A stretch of DNA of 12,041 bases from Clostridium sp. CAG:914 (GTDB lineage Bacteria > Bacillota_I > Bacilli_A > RF39 > UBA660). Location of the stretch: positions 8,304-20,344 of the forward strand of contig FR902134.1 in the NCBI GenBank assembly GCA_000437895.1. Direction: 5' to 3'. The notes beneath the pieces were generated by a model. That model was not told the DNA's origin, made no database searches, and saw only the letters and a program-made list of their open reading frames with translations. This document shows, one piece after another, positions 5,869-12,041 of the stretch (position 1 is the first letter of the stretch; each line of letters begins with the position of its first letter). A program made the translations under genes and the position numbers.

Positions 5869-6693
5869 ATGATGGATATTTTGATTGATACGATAATAGA
5901 TACGTTAAAATTAGTACCTTTTTTGTTTGTGTCATTTATACTTATGGAAGTTATTGAACATAAATTAAATAATAAAAAGATATTAGAGAAAACTAATAAA
6001 TTTGGACCTATTGTTGGATCTTTATTAGGGATTATTCCACAGTGTGGTATGACTGCTATGGCTTCAAATTTATATAGTGTTAGGGTAATTACTTTGGGTA
6101 CTTTAATGTCTATATTTTTATCTTGTTCTGATGAGATGTTACCTATGCTTATTGCTAATAGAGCATCGTTTTCTTTAATTATGAAAATACTTTTAGTTAA
6201 AGTTTTATTAGGTATGCTTATGGGACTTATTATTGATTTTGTTAGTAGGAAAAAGGTTAATAGTCAAGTTGAAATAGAGGAAATGTGTGATAATGAACAT
6301 TGTCATTGTGAAGATGGGATATTTATTTCTAGTTTAAAACACACTATGAAAATAGTTATATTTATATTTGTTATATCTTTAATACTTAATAGTTTTGATT
6401 ATTCTATATATATTGATAAGATTATAAATAATAGTAAAATTATTGCTCCTATAATACTTAGTTTTGTTGGGTTAATACCTAATTGTGCTAGTAGTATTTT
6501 AATAACTAAATTATATTTGGATGATATTATATTATTTGGTAGTATGATATCTGGTCTTTTAGTTAGTAGTGGTGTTGGAATACTGGTATTATTTAGACAA
6601 AATAAGAGTGTAAAAGAGAATATTATGATAGTTTTATTACTTGTTATTATTTCTAGTATTTGGGGCATAATATTTAATTTTGTAAATTTTTAG
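5869..6693 (+). CDS. Putative ArsP_2-type heavy-metal/manganese exporter
   Basis: The 274-residue polytopic protein appears built from two similar halves. Each carries a GxxPxC motif in a membrane segment: GIIPQCGMTAM (about 54-64) and GLIPNCASSIL (about 201-211). This arrangement is typical of the 'putative 10TM heavy-metal exporter' family, also annotated as putative manganese transporters. SCSDEMLPML (about 85-94) is a further conserved polar stretch inside the membrane. The central cytoplasmic-type loop contains CDNEHCHCEDG (140-150), rich in Cys and His and likely to bind metal. Substrate is inferred only. Two adjacent ATGs (5869, 5872) are possible; AAAGG at about 5852-5856 is the only Shine-Dalgarno-like site, somewhat far upstream. 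It is the last gene of its transcript: the TAG stop lies in the stem of a terminator. Confidence 0.75.
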   Translation: MMDILIDTIIDTLKLVPFLFVSFILMEVIEHKLNNKKILEKTNKFGPIVGSLLGIIPQCGMTAMASNLYSVRVITLGTLMSIFLSCSDEMLPMLIANRASFSLIMKILLVKVLLGMLMGLIIDFVSRKKVNSQVEIEEMCDNEHCHCEDGIFISSLKHTMKIVIFIFVISLILNSFDYSIYIDKIINNSKIIAPIILSFVGLIPNCASSILITKLYLDDIILFGSMISGLLVSSGVGILVLFRQNKSVKENIMIVLLLVIISSIWGIIFNFVNF

Positions 6694-6713
6694 AACTTTA
6701 TAGTTCTTTTTAT
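6692..6713 (+). terminator. Intrinsic terminator of the exporter gene
   Basis: AGAACT (6692-6697) pairs with AGTTCT (6702-6707) around TTAT, followed by TTTTATTT. The stem starts at the second base of the stop codon. Six base pairs with two G-C pairs make it modest in strength. Confidence 0.65.
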
Positions 6714-6732
6714 TTATAATTTTTGTTTTTAA

Positions 6733-6741
6733 TGATATAAT
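6733..6741 (+). promoter_or_regulatory. Extended -10 promoter of the murF-glyA operon
   Basis: TGATATAAT gives a perfect TGn-TATAAT with hexamer at 6736-6741 and no convincing -35. The transcript would begin near 6748, directly at the GGGAG ribosome binding site (6748-6752), so the leader is very short, as for the ATPase gene. Confidence 0.65.
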
Positions 6742-6758
6742 TTTTATGGGAGAATATG

Positions 6759-8120
6759 ATGGAGATATATATAAAAGATATAATTAAACTATGTGATGGT
6801 AAATTACTTAGTGGTGATGAAAATATTGTAATTAATAATATTAAAATTGATAGTAGGAAAATAAATGATGGAGATATATACGTTGGTATTCGTGGAGAAG
6901 TAAATGATGGTAATATTTTCTTTGAAGATGCTATAAATAGAGGAGCTAAAGCTATAATTGTAGATAATTCAAAATTGGATTATGATAAGTATGGTGATGT
7001 TACTATAGTACTTGTTAAGGATACGGTTTGGTGTTTACAAGAGTTAGCTAGATATAAGAGGAGTTTGTTTAAGGGAGAAGTTATTGCTATTACGGGTAGT
7101 GTTGGAAAAACGACTACTAAGGATATGGTTGCTTCTATATTAGGTGAAAAGTATAAGGTTTTAAAGACAGAGGGAAATTATAATAATCATATTGGATTAC
7201 CTTTAACTATACTTAATTATACTTTAGAAGATGTTATGGTGGTAGAAATGGGTATGAGTCATAAGGGGGAATTATCTCTTTTGTCAAGAATAGCAAAACC
7301 TACTTTGAGTATTATTACTAATGTTGGTACTGCACATATTGGTAATTTGGGTAGTCGTGAAAATATATTAATGGCTAAATTAGAGATATTAGATGGAATG
7401 GATAATAAGAAATTAATTATTAATAATGATAATGATATGTTACATGAATATTATGTTAAAAATAGTGATAATGTTATAACTGTTGGTATTAATAGTAGTT
7501 CTATGTATAGGGCTGTTAATGTTAGAGATAATTGCTTGTTTTTTGATATTGATGGATATTTGGAAAATGTTAAAAATGTTTATATGAATGAAGCATATAT
7601 TATTAATTTGCTTGTAGGGTATGCTGTTGGTTCTTTACTTGGTTTAACTAATGAGGAATATTTGAATGGTGTTAAGAAAGTAACTTTGTCTAGTAAAAGA
7701 CTTGAGATGGTTATGAACAAGTATGGATATAATATTATAAATGATAGTTATAATGCTAATTATGATTCTATGAAGGTTGGATTAGAATATTTACATAATA
7801 TTAATTATAGTGGAAGAAAGATTGCTGTTTTAGCTGATATGTTAGAACTTGGTGAATATAGTAAGAAGATGCATGAAGATGTTGGAATAGAAGTGGTTAA
7901 GAATAAGATTGATGTACTTGTTACTGTTGGAGAATATGCTAGATATATTAATGATAAGGCTATTAGTGTTGGATTTAATAAAAATAATAGTTATCATTTT
8001 AATAGTAATATAGAATGTATAGATTTTTTAAAGGGATTTTTGAAAAGGGGAGATACGGTTCTTTTTAAGGGATCTAATGGTATGAAGTTATATGAAATAA
8101 TTGATGAAATAATAAAGTGA
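6759..8120 (+). CDS. murF: UDP-MurNAc-tripeptide:D-Ala-D-Ala ligase MurF
   Basis: The 453-residue protein is a complete Mur ligase. It has an N-terminal UDP-substrate domain (about 1-85), P-loop ITGSVGKTTTKD (111-122), EGNYNNHIGLPLT (138-150), the carboxylate motif VVEMGMSHKGEL (161-172), NVGTAHIGNLGS (188-199), and the C-terminal domain with NDSYNANYDSM (328-338) and ADMLELGEYS (359-368), ending with FKGSNGMKL. SYNAN, DMLELG and KGSNGM are distinctive of MurF rather than MurC, D or E. It adds D-Ala-D-Ala to UDP-MurNAc-tripeptide in the cytoplasm, the last step before lipid I. ATG 6759 sits six bases after GGGAG; ATG 6756 is only three away. The TGA stop overlaps the next gene's leader. D-Ala-D-Ala ligase is not in the window. 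Confidence 0.95.
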   Translation: MEIYIKDIIKLCDGKLLSGDENIVINNIKIDSRKINDGDIYVGIRGEVNDGNIFFEDAINRGAKAIIVDNSKLDYDKYGDVTIVLVKDTVWCLQELARYKRSLFKGEVIAITGSVGKTTTKDMVASILGEKYKVLKTEGNYNNHIGLPLTILNYTLEDVMVVEMGMSHKGELSLLSRIAKPTLSIITNVGTAHIGNLGSRENILMAKLEILDGMDNKKLIINNDNDMLHEYYVKNSDNVITVGINSSSMYRAVNVRDNCLFFDIDGYLENVKNVYMNEAYIINLLVGYAVGSLLGLTNEEYLNGVKKVTLSSKRLEMVMNKYGYNIINDSYNANYDSMKVGLEYLHNINYSGRKIAVLADMLELGEYSKKMHEDVGIEVVKNKIDVLVTVGEYARYINDKAISVGFNKNNSYHFNSNIECIDFLKGFLKRGDTVLFKGSNGMKLYEIIDEIIK

Positions 8121-8131
8121 GTGGGTGTAAT

Positions 8132-8719
8132 ATGGAGAGTTTGTTATATAAGATAGGTAGACCTATAGTAAAATTATATTTTAAATTATATAAACCTAGA
8201 TTTTATGGTATTGAAAATATTCCTAAAAGTGGTGGTGTAGTATTGGCTGGTAATCATACGAGTAAATTTGATCCTTTACTTGTGGCATCTTCTACGAAGA
8301 GGTGTATACATTTTTTAGGAAAGAAAGAGTTATGTCGTGGTTTTGGAAAGGTATTCTTTAAGATGGCGGGTATGATTCCTGTTGATAGGTCTAAGCATAA
8401 TCCAGAAGCTTTAAAAGAAGCAATTAGTGCTTTACGTAGTGGTTATGTTGTAGGAATATTTCCTGAAGGTACTGTAAATAAAACTAAGGATATAATCTTA
8501 CCTTTTAAGTATGGTGCTGTTAAGATGGCACGTGATAGTGGGGCTTTGATACTACCATTTTCTATAACAGGTAAATATACTTTTCTTAAAAAAGGTGTTA
8601 GAATAACTTTTGGTAAACCATATAAAGTTGTGGAAGACTTAGAAGTAGAGAATAAGAAATTAGAAAATAATGTTATAGAGTTGATTAAGGAAGGTAATAA
8701 AAATGGAGAAACATATTAA
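8132..8719 (+). CDS. plsC: 1-acyl-sn-glycerol-3-phosphate acyltransferase, PlsC family
   Basis: The 195-residue protein has the HX4D catalytic motif NHTSKFD (41-47), the substrate-binding FPEGT (110-114) and the block LPFKYGAVKMA (123-133), all in PlsC order and spacing; the length is normal for PlsC. It likely transfers an acyl group to lysophosphatidic acid at the inner membrane face, making phosphatidic acid. ATG 8132 is preceded by GAGTGGGTG (8119-8127), overlapping the murF stop; GTG 8117 is in frame but within murF and lacks its own site. It overlaps the next acyltransferase by 17 bases, so the two are translationally coupled. Which of the pair is the main PlsC cannot be told from sequence; this one has the more standard architecture. 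Confidence 0.88.
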   Translation: MESLLYKIGRPIVKLYFKLYKPRFYGIENIPKSGGVVLAGNHTSKFDPLLVASSTKRCIHFLGKKELCRGFGKVFFKMAGMIPVDRSKHNPEALKEAISALRSGYVVGIFPEGTVNKTKDIILPFKYGAVKMARDSGALILPFSITGKYTFLKKGVRITFGKPYKVVEDLEVENKKLENNVIELIKEGNKNGETY

Positions 8720-9527
8720 GGGTTATAGTTTTTTGAGAGGATTTTTAGGATTTGGTTTTAAACTTGTTTATCAAATTAAGATAACTGGTAAAGAGAATAT
8801 TCCAGCTTCAGGGCCTGTTGTTGTTTGTGGTAATCATAATCATGTTCATGATCAATTTCCTGTTATTTTGTCTACAAAGAGAATGATACATTATATGGCT
8901 AAGAAGGAATATTTTGATGGTAAGATGGCATGGTTTTTTAGAATGGCTGGATGTATTCCTGTAGATAGAAGTATTAAAGATGATAGTGCAAAAGCAGAAG
9001 CAATTAGTATTTTAGAAGAGAATGAGGTTTTTGGAATATTTCCGGAAGGAACACGTAATGAATTATCTTGTAAGGAAGAATTAATAGATAAATATTATAA
9101 AATATATAATAAAGAATATACTAGGAAAGAATTTAAAAAAATTATTAAGAAAAATAGGGTTAGAATATCACAGGTTAATCTTTTAGAAGAGTTATATAAT
9201 GATAAGAAAATAGATTATAATTTTTATAAGAAGTATGTAATAAATGCTAAGAAAGGGTTAAAACATTTGGTAGAAGATAATATTATTACTTTAGAAGAAT
9301 ATAATGATTCATTACTTTTGCCTTTAAAATTTGGAGCTGTTTCAATGGCAAAGAAGACGGATAGTGTTATTGTTCCTTTTGCTTCAAATGGGGAATATAA
9401 ATTATTTGGTAAAAGGCCTAAAGTAAAAATAGGAGAGGGTTTTAAAGTTTCAGATATGTCTTTGGAGGATGCTAATAATAAATTAAGAAAGGAAATTATT
9501 AGTTTATTGGTAGATATATTAGATTAG
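8703..9527 (+). CDS. Second lysophospholipid acyltransferase, with a helical insert
   Basis: The 274-residue protein matches the previous one at both ends: HX4D as NHNHVHD (44-50), MAGCIPVDRS (81-90), FPEGTRN (113-119), then LLPLKFGAVSMA (205-216). Between the last two lies about 85 residues (120-204) absent from its neighbour, rich in Lys, Glu and Tyr and predicted by eye to be helical. It falls right after the FPEGT substrate loop, so it could alter acceptor or partner choice. The catalytic motifs are intact and the frame is continuous, so this is not a frameshift artefact. It probably acylates a lysophospholipid or related glycerolipid; the substrate is unknown. AAGGAAGGTAA (8689-8699) is a good ribosome binding site inside the upstream gene. 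Confidence 0.85.
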   Translation: MEKHIKGYSFLRGFLGFGFKLVYQIKITGKENIPASGPVVVCGNHNHVHDQFPVILSTKRMIHYMAKKEYFDGKMAWFFRMAGCIPVDRSIKDDSAKAEAISILEENEVFGIFPEGTRNELSCKEELIDKYYKIYNKEYTRKEFKKIIKKNRVRISQVNLLEELYNDKKIDYNFYKKYVINAKKGLKHLVEDNIITLEEYNDSLLLPLKFGAVSMAKKTDSVIVPFASNGEYKLFGKRPKVKIGEGFKVSDMSLEDANNKLRKEIISLLVDILD

Positions 9528-9534
9528 GAGTTTT

Positions 9535-10671
9535 ATGAAAAAGAAAAGAGTATTAATAATTTATGCTACTTATGGTTCTGGACATAAGACGGTAGCTAAT
9601 TATATTTATAATTATTTTAATAAAAAAGGTAAGTATGAAGTTAAAGTTATGGATATAATGGATTATGGTAATATAATTGGTAATATTAGTAAGAAAGTAT
9701 TTGAACAGAATTTTAAGCATAGAAGTAGTTTTGTGTTTACTACTTTGTATAAGATATTTGATAGAAAAAGTACTACTGTTGGATATAAGAGTGTTACTAG
9801 GGCTTTATTTCATAATAAAAAATTAAAGGAAGATATAGTGTCTTATAATCCAGATCTTATTATAGCAAGTCATTTTTTTGGTGCTACTATAGGAGGAATA
9901 TATAATAAAAAGGGATTAATAAATAGTAAAATTATAAGTATTATAACGGATTTTAAATCACATGAATTGTGGATTAAAGATATTAATTATATGGATGCAT
10001 TAATTGTAAGTAATGATATTGTTAAAAAAGAATTAGTATTAAATAATGGTATTGATAAGAGAAAGATTTATTCTTTTGGAATACCTATATCAGAGAGTTT
10101 TAGTTTAACTAGTGATAAAGAAAAAATAAAAAATAAATATAAAGTAAATAATGGAAAATTAACATTTTTATTCTTTGCTGGTGGTAGTATGGGATCATCT
10201 TTTTCATATGAATATTTAAAGAAAGTTCTTGAATGTAGATATGATATTAATATAATATTTGTTTGTGGTAAGAATGAAAGATTAAAAGAAAAAGTTAATT
10301 ATTTAGTACTACAAGAAGGATATAAGAATGTTATGGTATTAGGTTTTTCTAATGAAGTAAATAATTTACTTAATATTTGTGATGTAGTAATTACTAAACC
10401 TGGTGGTATTAGTGTTACGGAATGTTTGGAAATGAAAAAACCAATGTTACTTATTCAGGGAAATGGGGGACAAGAAATATATAATGCTAGATTTGTTTGC
10501 TTTAATGGATATGGTATTAATTGTCGTCGTCCTAAGAAATTGGTTTGGGCTATGAATAAGATTATTCATAATAGAAATGTTTTAGATAATATGAATAATA
10601 AACTTAGTAAATATGATACGAATAAGTCATTAGAAAAGTTATATAAATTATCAGAAAGTTTAATGAGGTAA
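9535..10671 (+). CDS. ugtP: UgtP/MGDG synthase-like diacylglycerol glucosyltransferase
   Basis: The 378-residue GT28-type glycosyltransferase starts with YATYGSGHKTVA (10-21), the signature of the MGDG synthase N-terminal domain, followed by DLIIASHFFGA (107-117), IITDFKSHELW (136-146), and a C-terminal nucleotide-sugar domain with FFAGGSMGSS (213-222), TKPGGISVTE (287-296) and GGQEIYNA (311-318). Bacillus UgtP moves glucose from UDP-glucose to diacylglycerol, making glycolipids and the lipoteichoic acid anchor. Location after two acyltransferases supports a lipid acceptor. MurG is a distant relative; the GSGH N-terminus and lack of MurG motifs argue against it. Sugar donor and number of sugars added are not determined. 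GGAG at 9527-9530 precedes ATG 9535. It ends two bases before glyA. Confidence 0.85.
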   Translation: MKKKRVLIIYATYGSGHKTVANYIYNYFNKKGKYEVKVMDIMDYGNIIGNISKKVFEQNFKHRSSFVFTTLYKIFDRKSTTVGYKSVTRALFHNKKLKEDIVSYNPDLIIASHFFGATIGGIYNKKGLINSKIISIITDFKSHELWIKDINYMDALIVSNDIVKKELVLNNGIDKRKIYSFGIPISESFSLTSDKEKIKNKYKVNNGKLTFLFFAGGSMGSSFSYEYLKKVLECRYDINIIFVCGKNERLKEKVNYLVLQEGYKNVMVLGFSNEVNNLLNICDVVITKPGGISVTECLEMKKPMLLIQGNGGQEIYNARFVCFNGYGINCRRPKKLVWAMNKIIHNRNVLDNMNNKLSKYDTNKSLEKLYKLSESLMR

Positions 10672-10673
10672 TA

Positions 10674-11894
10674 ATGGATAAAAGAATAAGAGAAATTTTA
10701 AATAAAGAAAAGAATAGACAGAGGGATAATATTGAATTAATAGCATCAGAAAATTATGTTTCTAATGATATATTAGAGTTACAAGGAAGTATTTTTACAA
10801 ATAAGTATGCTGAAGGGTATCCTGAGAGGAGATACTATGGTGGATGTGAAAATGTTGATGATATAGAGAATTTAGCTATAGAATATGTTTGTAAATTATT
10901 TAATGTAAAATATGCTAATGTTCAACCTCATTCTGGTAGTCAGGCTAATATGGCTGTATATAGAGCGTTACTTAATCATGGTGATAAGATAATGGGACTT
11001 AATTTATCTCATGGTGGTCATTTAACACATGGACATAAACTTAATTTTAGTGGAATAGATTATGAAGTTGTTAGTTATAATGTAGATAATGATAGTGAAG
11101 TAATTGACTATAATAAGGTAAGAGAAATAGCTTTAAAAGAAAAACCCAAAATGATTATAGCAGGTGCTTCTGCATATCCAAGAGAAATAAATTTTAAGAA
11201 ATTTAAAGATATAGCTTTAGAAGTTGGAGCTTACTTAATGGTAGATATGGCTCATATAGCTGGTCTTGTAGCTACTGGATTTCATATGTCTCCAATACCT
11301 TATGCTGATATTATTACTAGTACAACACATAAAACATTGCGCGGTCCTAGAGGGGGGATGATTCTTACTAATCGTGAAGACATTATAAAGAAAATTAATA
11401 AAGTGGTATTTCCAGGAGTACAAGGAGGACCACTTATGCATGTTATTGCTGCCAAAGCACAGTGCTTTTATGAGGCATTACAACCAGAATTCAAAGAATA
11501 TCAATTACAAGTTATTAAGAATATTAAAACATTAGAGAAAGTACTAAAAGAAGAAGGAATTAGACTTGTATCTAATGGAACAGATAATCATTTGTTACTT
11601 TTAGATGTTAAAAATTCTGTTGGTATAACTGGTAAGAAAGCAGAAGAGGTCTTAGATAAAATAAATATAACAGTAAATAAGAATACTATTCCTAATGATT
11701 TAGAGAGTCCTATGGTAACTTCTGGTATTAGAATAGGTTCTCCTGCTATGACTACAAGAGGATTTAAAGAAGAAGAATTTACTATTTTAGGAAAAATTAT
11801 ATGTAAGTGTTTAAAAAATTATGATAATGAAGAAGTTTTAAAAGAATTAAAAGAAGAAGTATTAGAACTTACAAGAAATAGAACTTTGTTTTAA
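10674..11894 (+). CDS. glyA: Serine hydroxymethyltransferase
   Basis: The 406-residue protein carries SHMT landmarks: ELIASENYVS (21-30), YAEGYPERRYYGG (45-57), QPHSGSQAN (84-92), LSHGGHLTHG (111-120), MVDMAHIAGL (189-198), STTHKTLRGPRGG (216-228) with PLP lysine at 220, PGVQGGP (247-253), and TSGIRIGSPAMTTRG near residue 345-360. Length is normal for bacterial SHMT. It converts serine and tetrahydrofolate to glycine and 5,10-methylene-tetrahydrofolate in the cytosol, the main source of one-carbon units. AGGT at 10667-10670 overlaps the end of the glycosyltransferase gene, so translation is coupled. It ends the operon and is followed by a strong terminator. Why it travels with envelope genes is unclear. 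Confidence 0.97.
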   Translation: MDKRIREILNKEKNRQRDNIELIASENYVSNDILELQGSIFTNKYAEGYPERRYYGGCENVDDIENLAIEYVCKLFNVKYANVQPHSGSQANMAVYRALLNHGDKIMGLNLSHGGHLTHGHKLNFSGIDYEVVSYNVDNDSEVIDYNKVREIALKEKPKMIIAGASAYPREINFKKFKDIALEVGAYLMVDMAHIAGLVATGFHMSPIPYADIITSTTHKTLRGPRGGMILTNREDIIKKINKVVFPGVQGGPLMHVIAAKAQCFYEALQPEFKEYQLQVIKNIKTLEKVLKEEGIRLVSNGTDNHLLLLDVKNSVGITGKKAEEVLDKINITVNKNTIPNDLESPMVTSGIRIGSPAMTTRGFKEEEFTILGKIICKCLKNYDNEEVLKELKEEVLELTRNRTLF

Positions 11895-11907
11895 AATTTA
11901 TAATATT

Positions 11908-11940
11908 TAGTGGGTGTAAAGAAATATCCACTATTTTTAT
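11908..11940 (+). terminator. Terminator of the murF-glyA operon
   Basis: TAGTGGGTGT (11908-11917) pairs with ATATCCACTA (11924-11933) over ten positions including two G-T wobbles, with a six-base loop AAAGAA and a T-rich tail. It lies 13 bases after the glyA stop. Confidence 0.85.
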
Positions 11941-11974
11941 TTAATAAAAAGACAAATGTTTTGTAGATTAACTA

Positions 11975-12003
11975 TTTACATAAGTACTAATATCTACTAT
12001 AAT
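11975..12003 (+). promoter_or_regulatory. Sigma-A promoter for a gene beyond the window
   Basis: TTTACA (11975-11980) and TATAAT (11998-12003) are exactly 17 bases apart. Transcription would begin near 12010. AAAGGATGTG at 12032-12041 looks like the ribosome binding site of the next gene, whose coding region begins at or just past the end of the window, so it cannot be identified. Confidence 0.8.
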
Positions 12004-12041
12004 TAAGTTAAGGTAGAAATCAAAGAATATTAAAGGATGTG

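Noticed and set aside
6399..6668. Minus-strand ORF of 89 codons
   Set aside because: Hydrophobic only because it is antisense to the membrane segments of the exporter gene; no start signals.
10640..10673. Glycine riboswitch or separate promoter for glyA
   Set aside because: Only two bases separate glyA from the upstream gene, leaving no room for a leader RNA, and no good promoter hexamers were seen.
11235..11441. Minus-strand ORF of 68 codons
   Set aside because: Antisense to the conserved PLP-binding part of glyA, with no supporting signals.

Overview
The window is a very AT-rich stretch of a low-GC Gram-positive (Firmicutes/Bacilli-like) chromosome. Evidence: AGGAGGTG-type ribosome binding sites, TTGACA/TATAAT promoters, short hairpin-plus-T-run terminators, a thiI without rhodanese domain, a ugtP-type glycolipid synthase, and an alpha/beta-type small acid-soluble spore protein (SASP), which points to an endospore former. 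The standard bacterial code fits: tryptophan is TGG in several genes and TGA ends the mreD-like gene and murF. I cannot name the species; an uncultured gut-type Bacilli/Erysipelotrichia-like lineage is a guess.

Layout, all genes on the + strand. (1) 1-904: an mreD-like cell-shape membrane protein, then a small nucleotidyltransferase-fold protein whose ribosome binding site overlaps the mreD stop. (2) 905-2390: a one-gene unit with an AAA_14/DUF4143 ATPase. Upstream lie three GGAAnnnnGTGATA elements at an exact 32-bp period, the last merging with an extended -10; a hairpin terminator follows. (3) 2386-2753: a response-regulator receiver remnant lacking its first strand and a usable start, then a terminator overlapping the thiI promoter. 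(4) 2755-4270: thiI and the SASP gene. (5) 4270-6713: two related two-TM proteins with very basic C-termini, the second broken into two ORFs by an in-frame TGA, and a putative ArsP_2-type metal exporter. (6) 6733-11940: a tight run murF, two lysophospholipid acyltransferases, a ugtP-like glycosyltransferase, and glyA, closed by a strong terminator. (7) 11975-12041: a clean promoter and ribosome binding site for a gene beyond the edge.

Region 6 reads as an envelope operon: MurF finishes the UDP-MurNAc-pentapeptide, the PlsC-type enzymes can supply lysophosphatidate/phosphatidate, and the UgtP-type enzyme glucosylates diacylglycerol. glyA (one-carbon and glycine supply) rides at the end. Most of the window is ordinary core genome. 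The parts that merit a second look are the 32-bp periodic elements before the ATPase, the truncated receiver next to that gene, the interrupted member of the basic-tail membrane protein pair, and a helical insert in the second acyltransferase.
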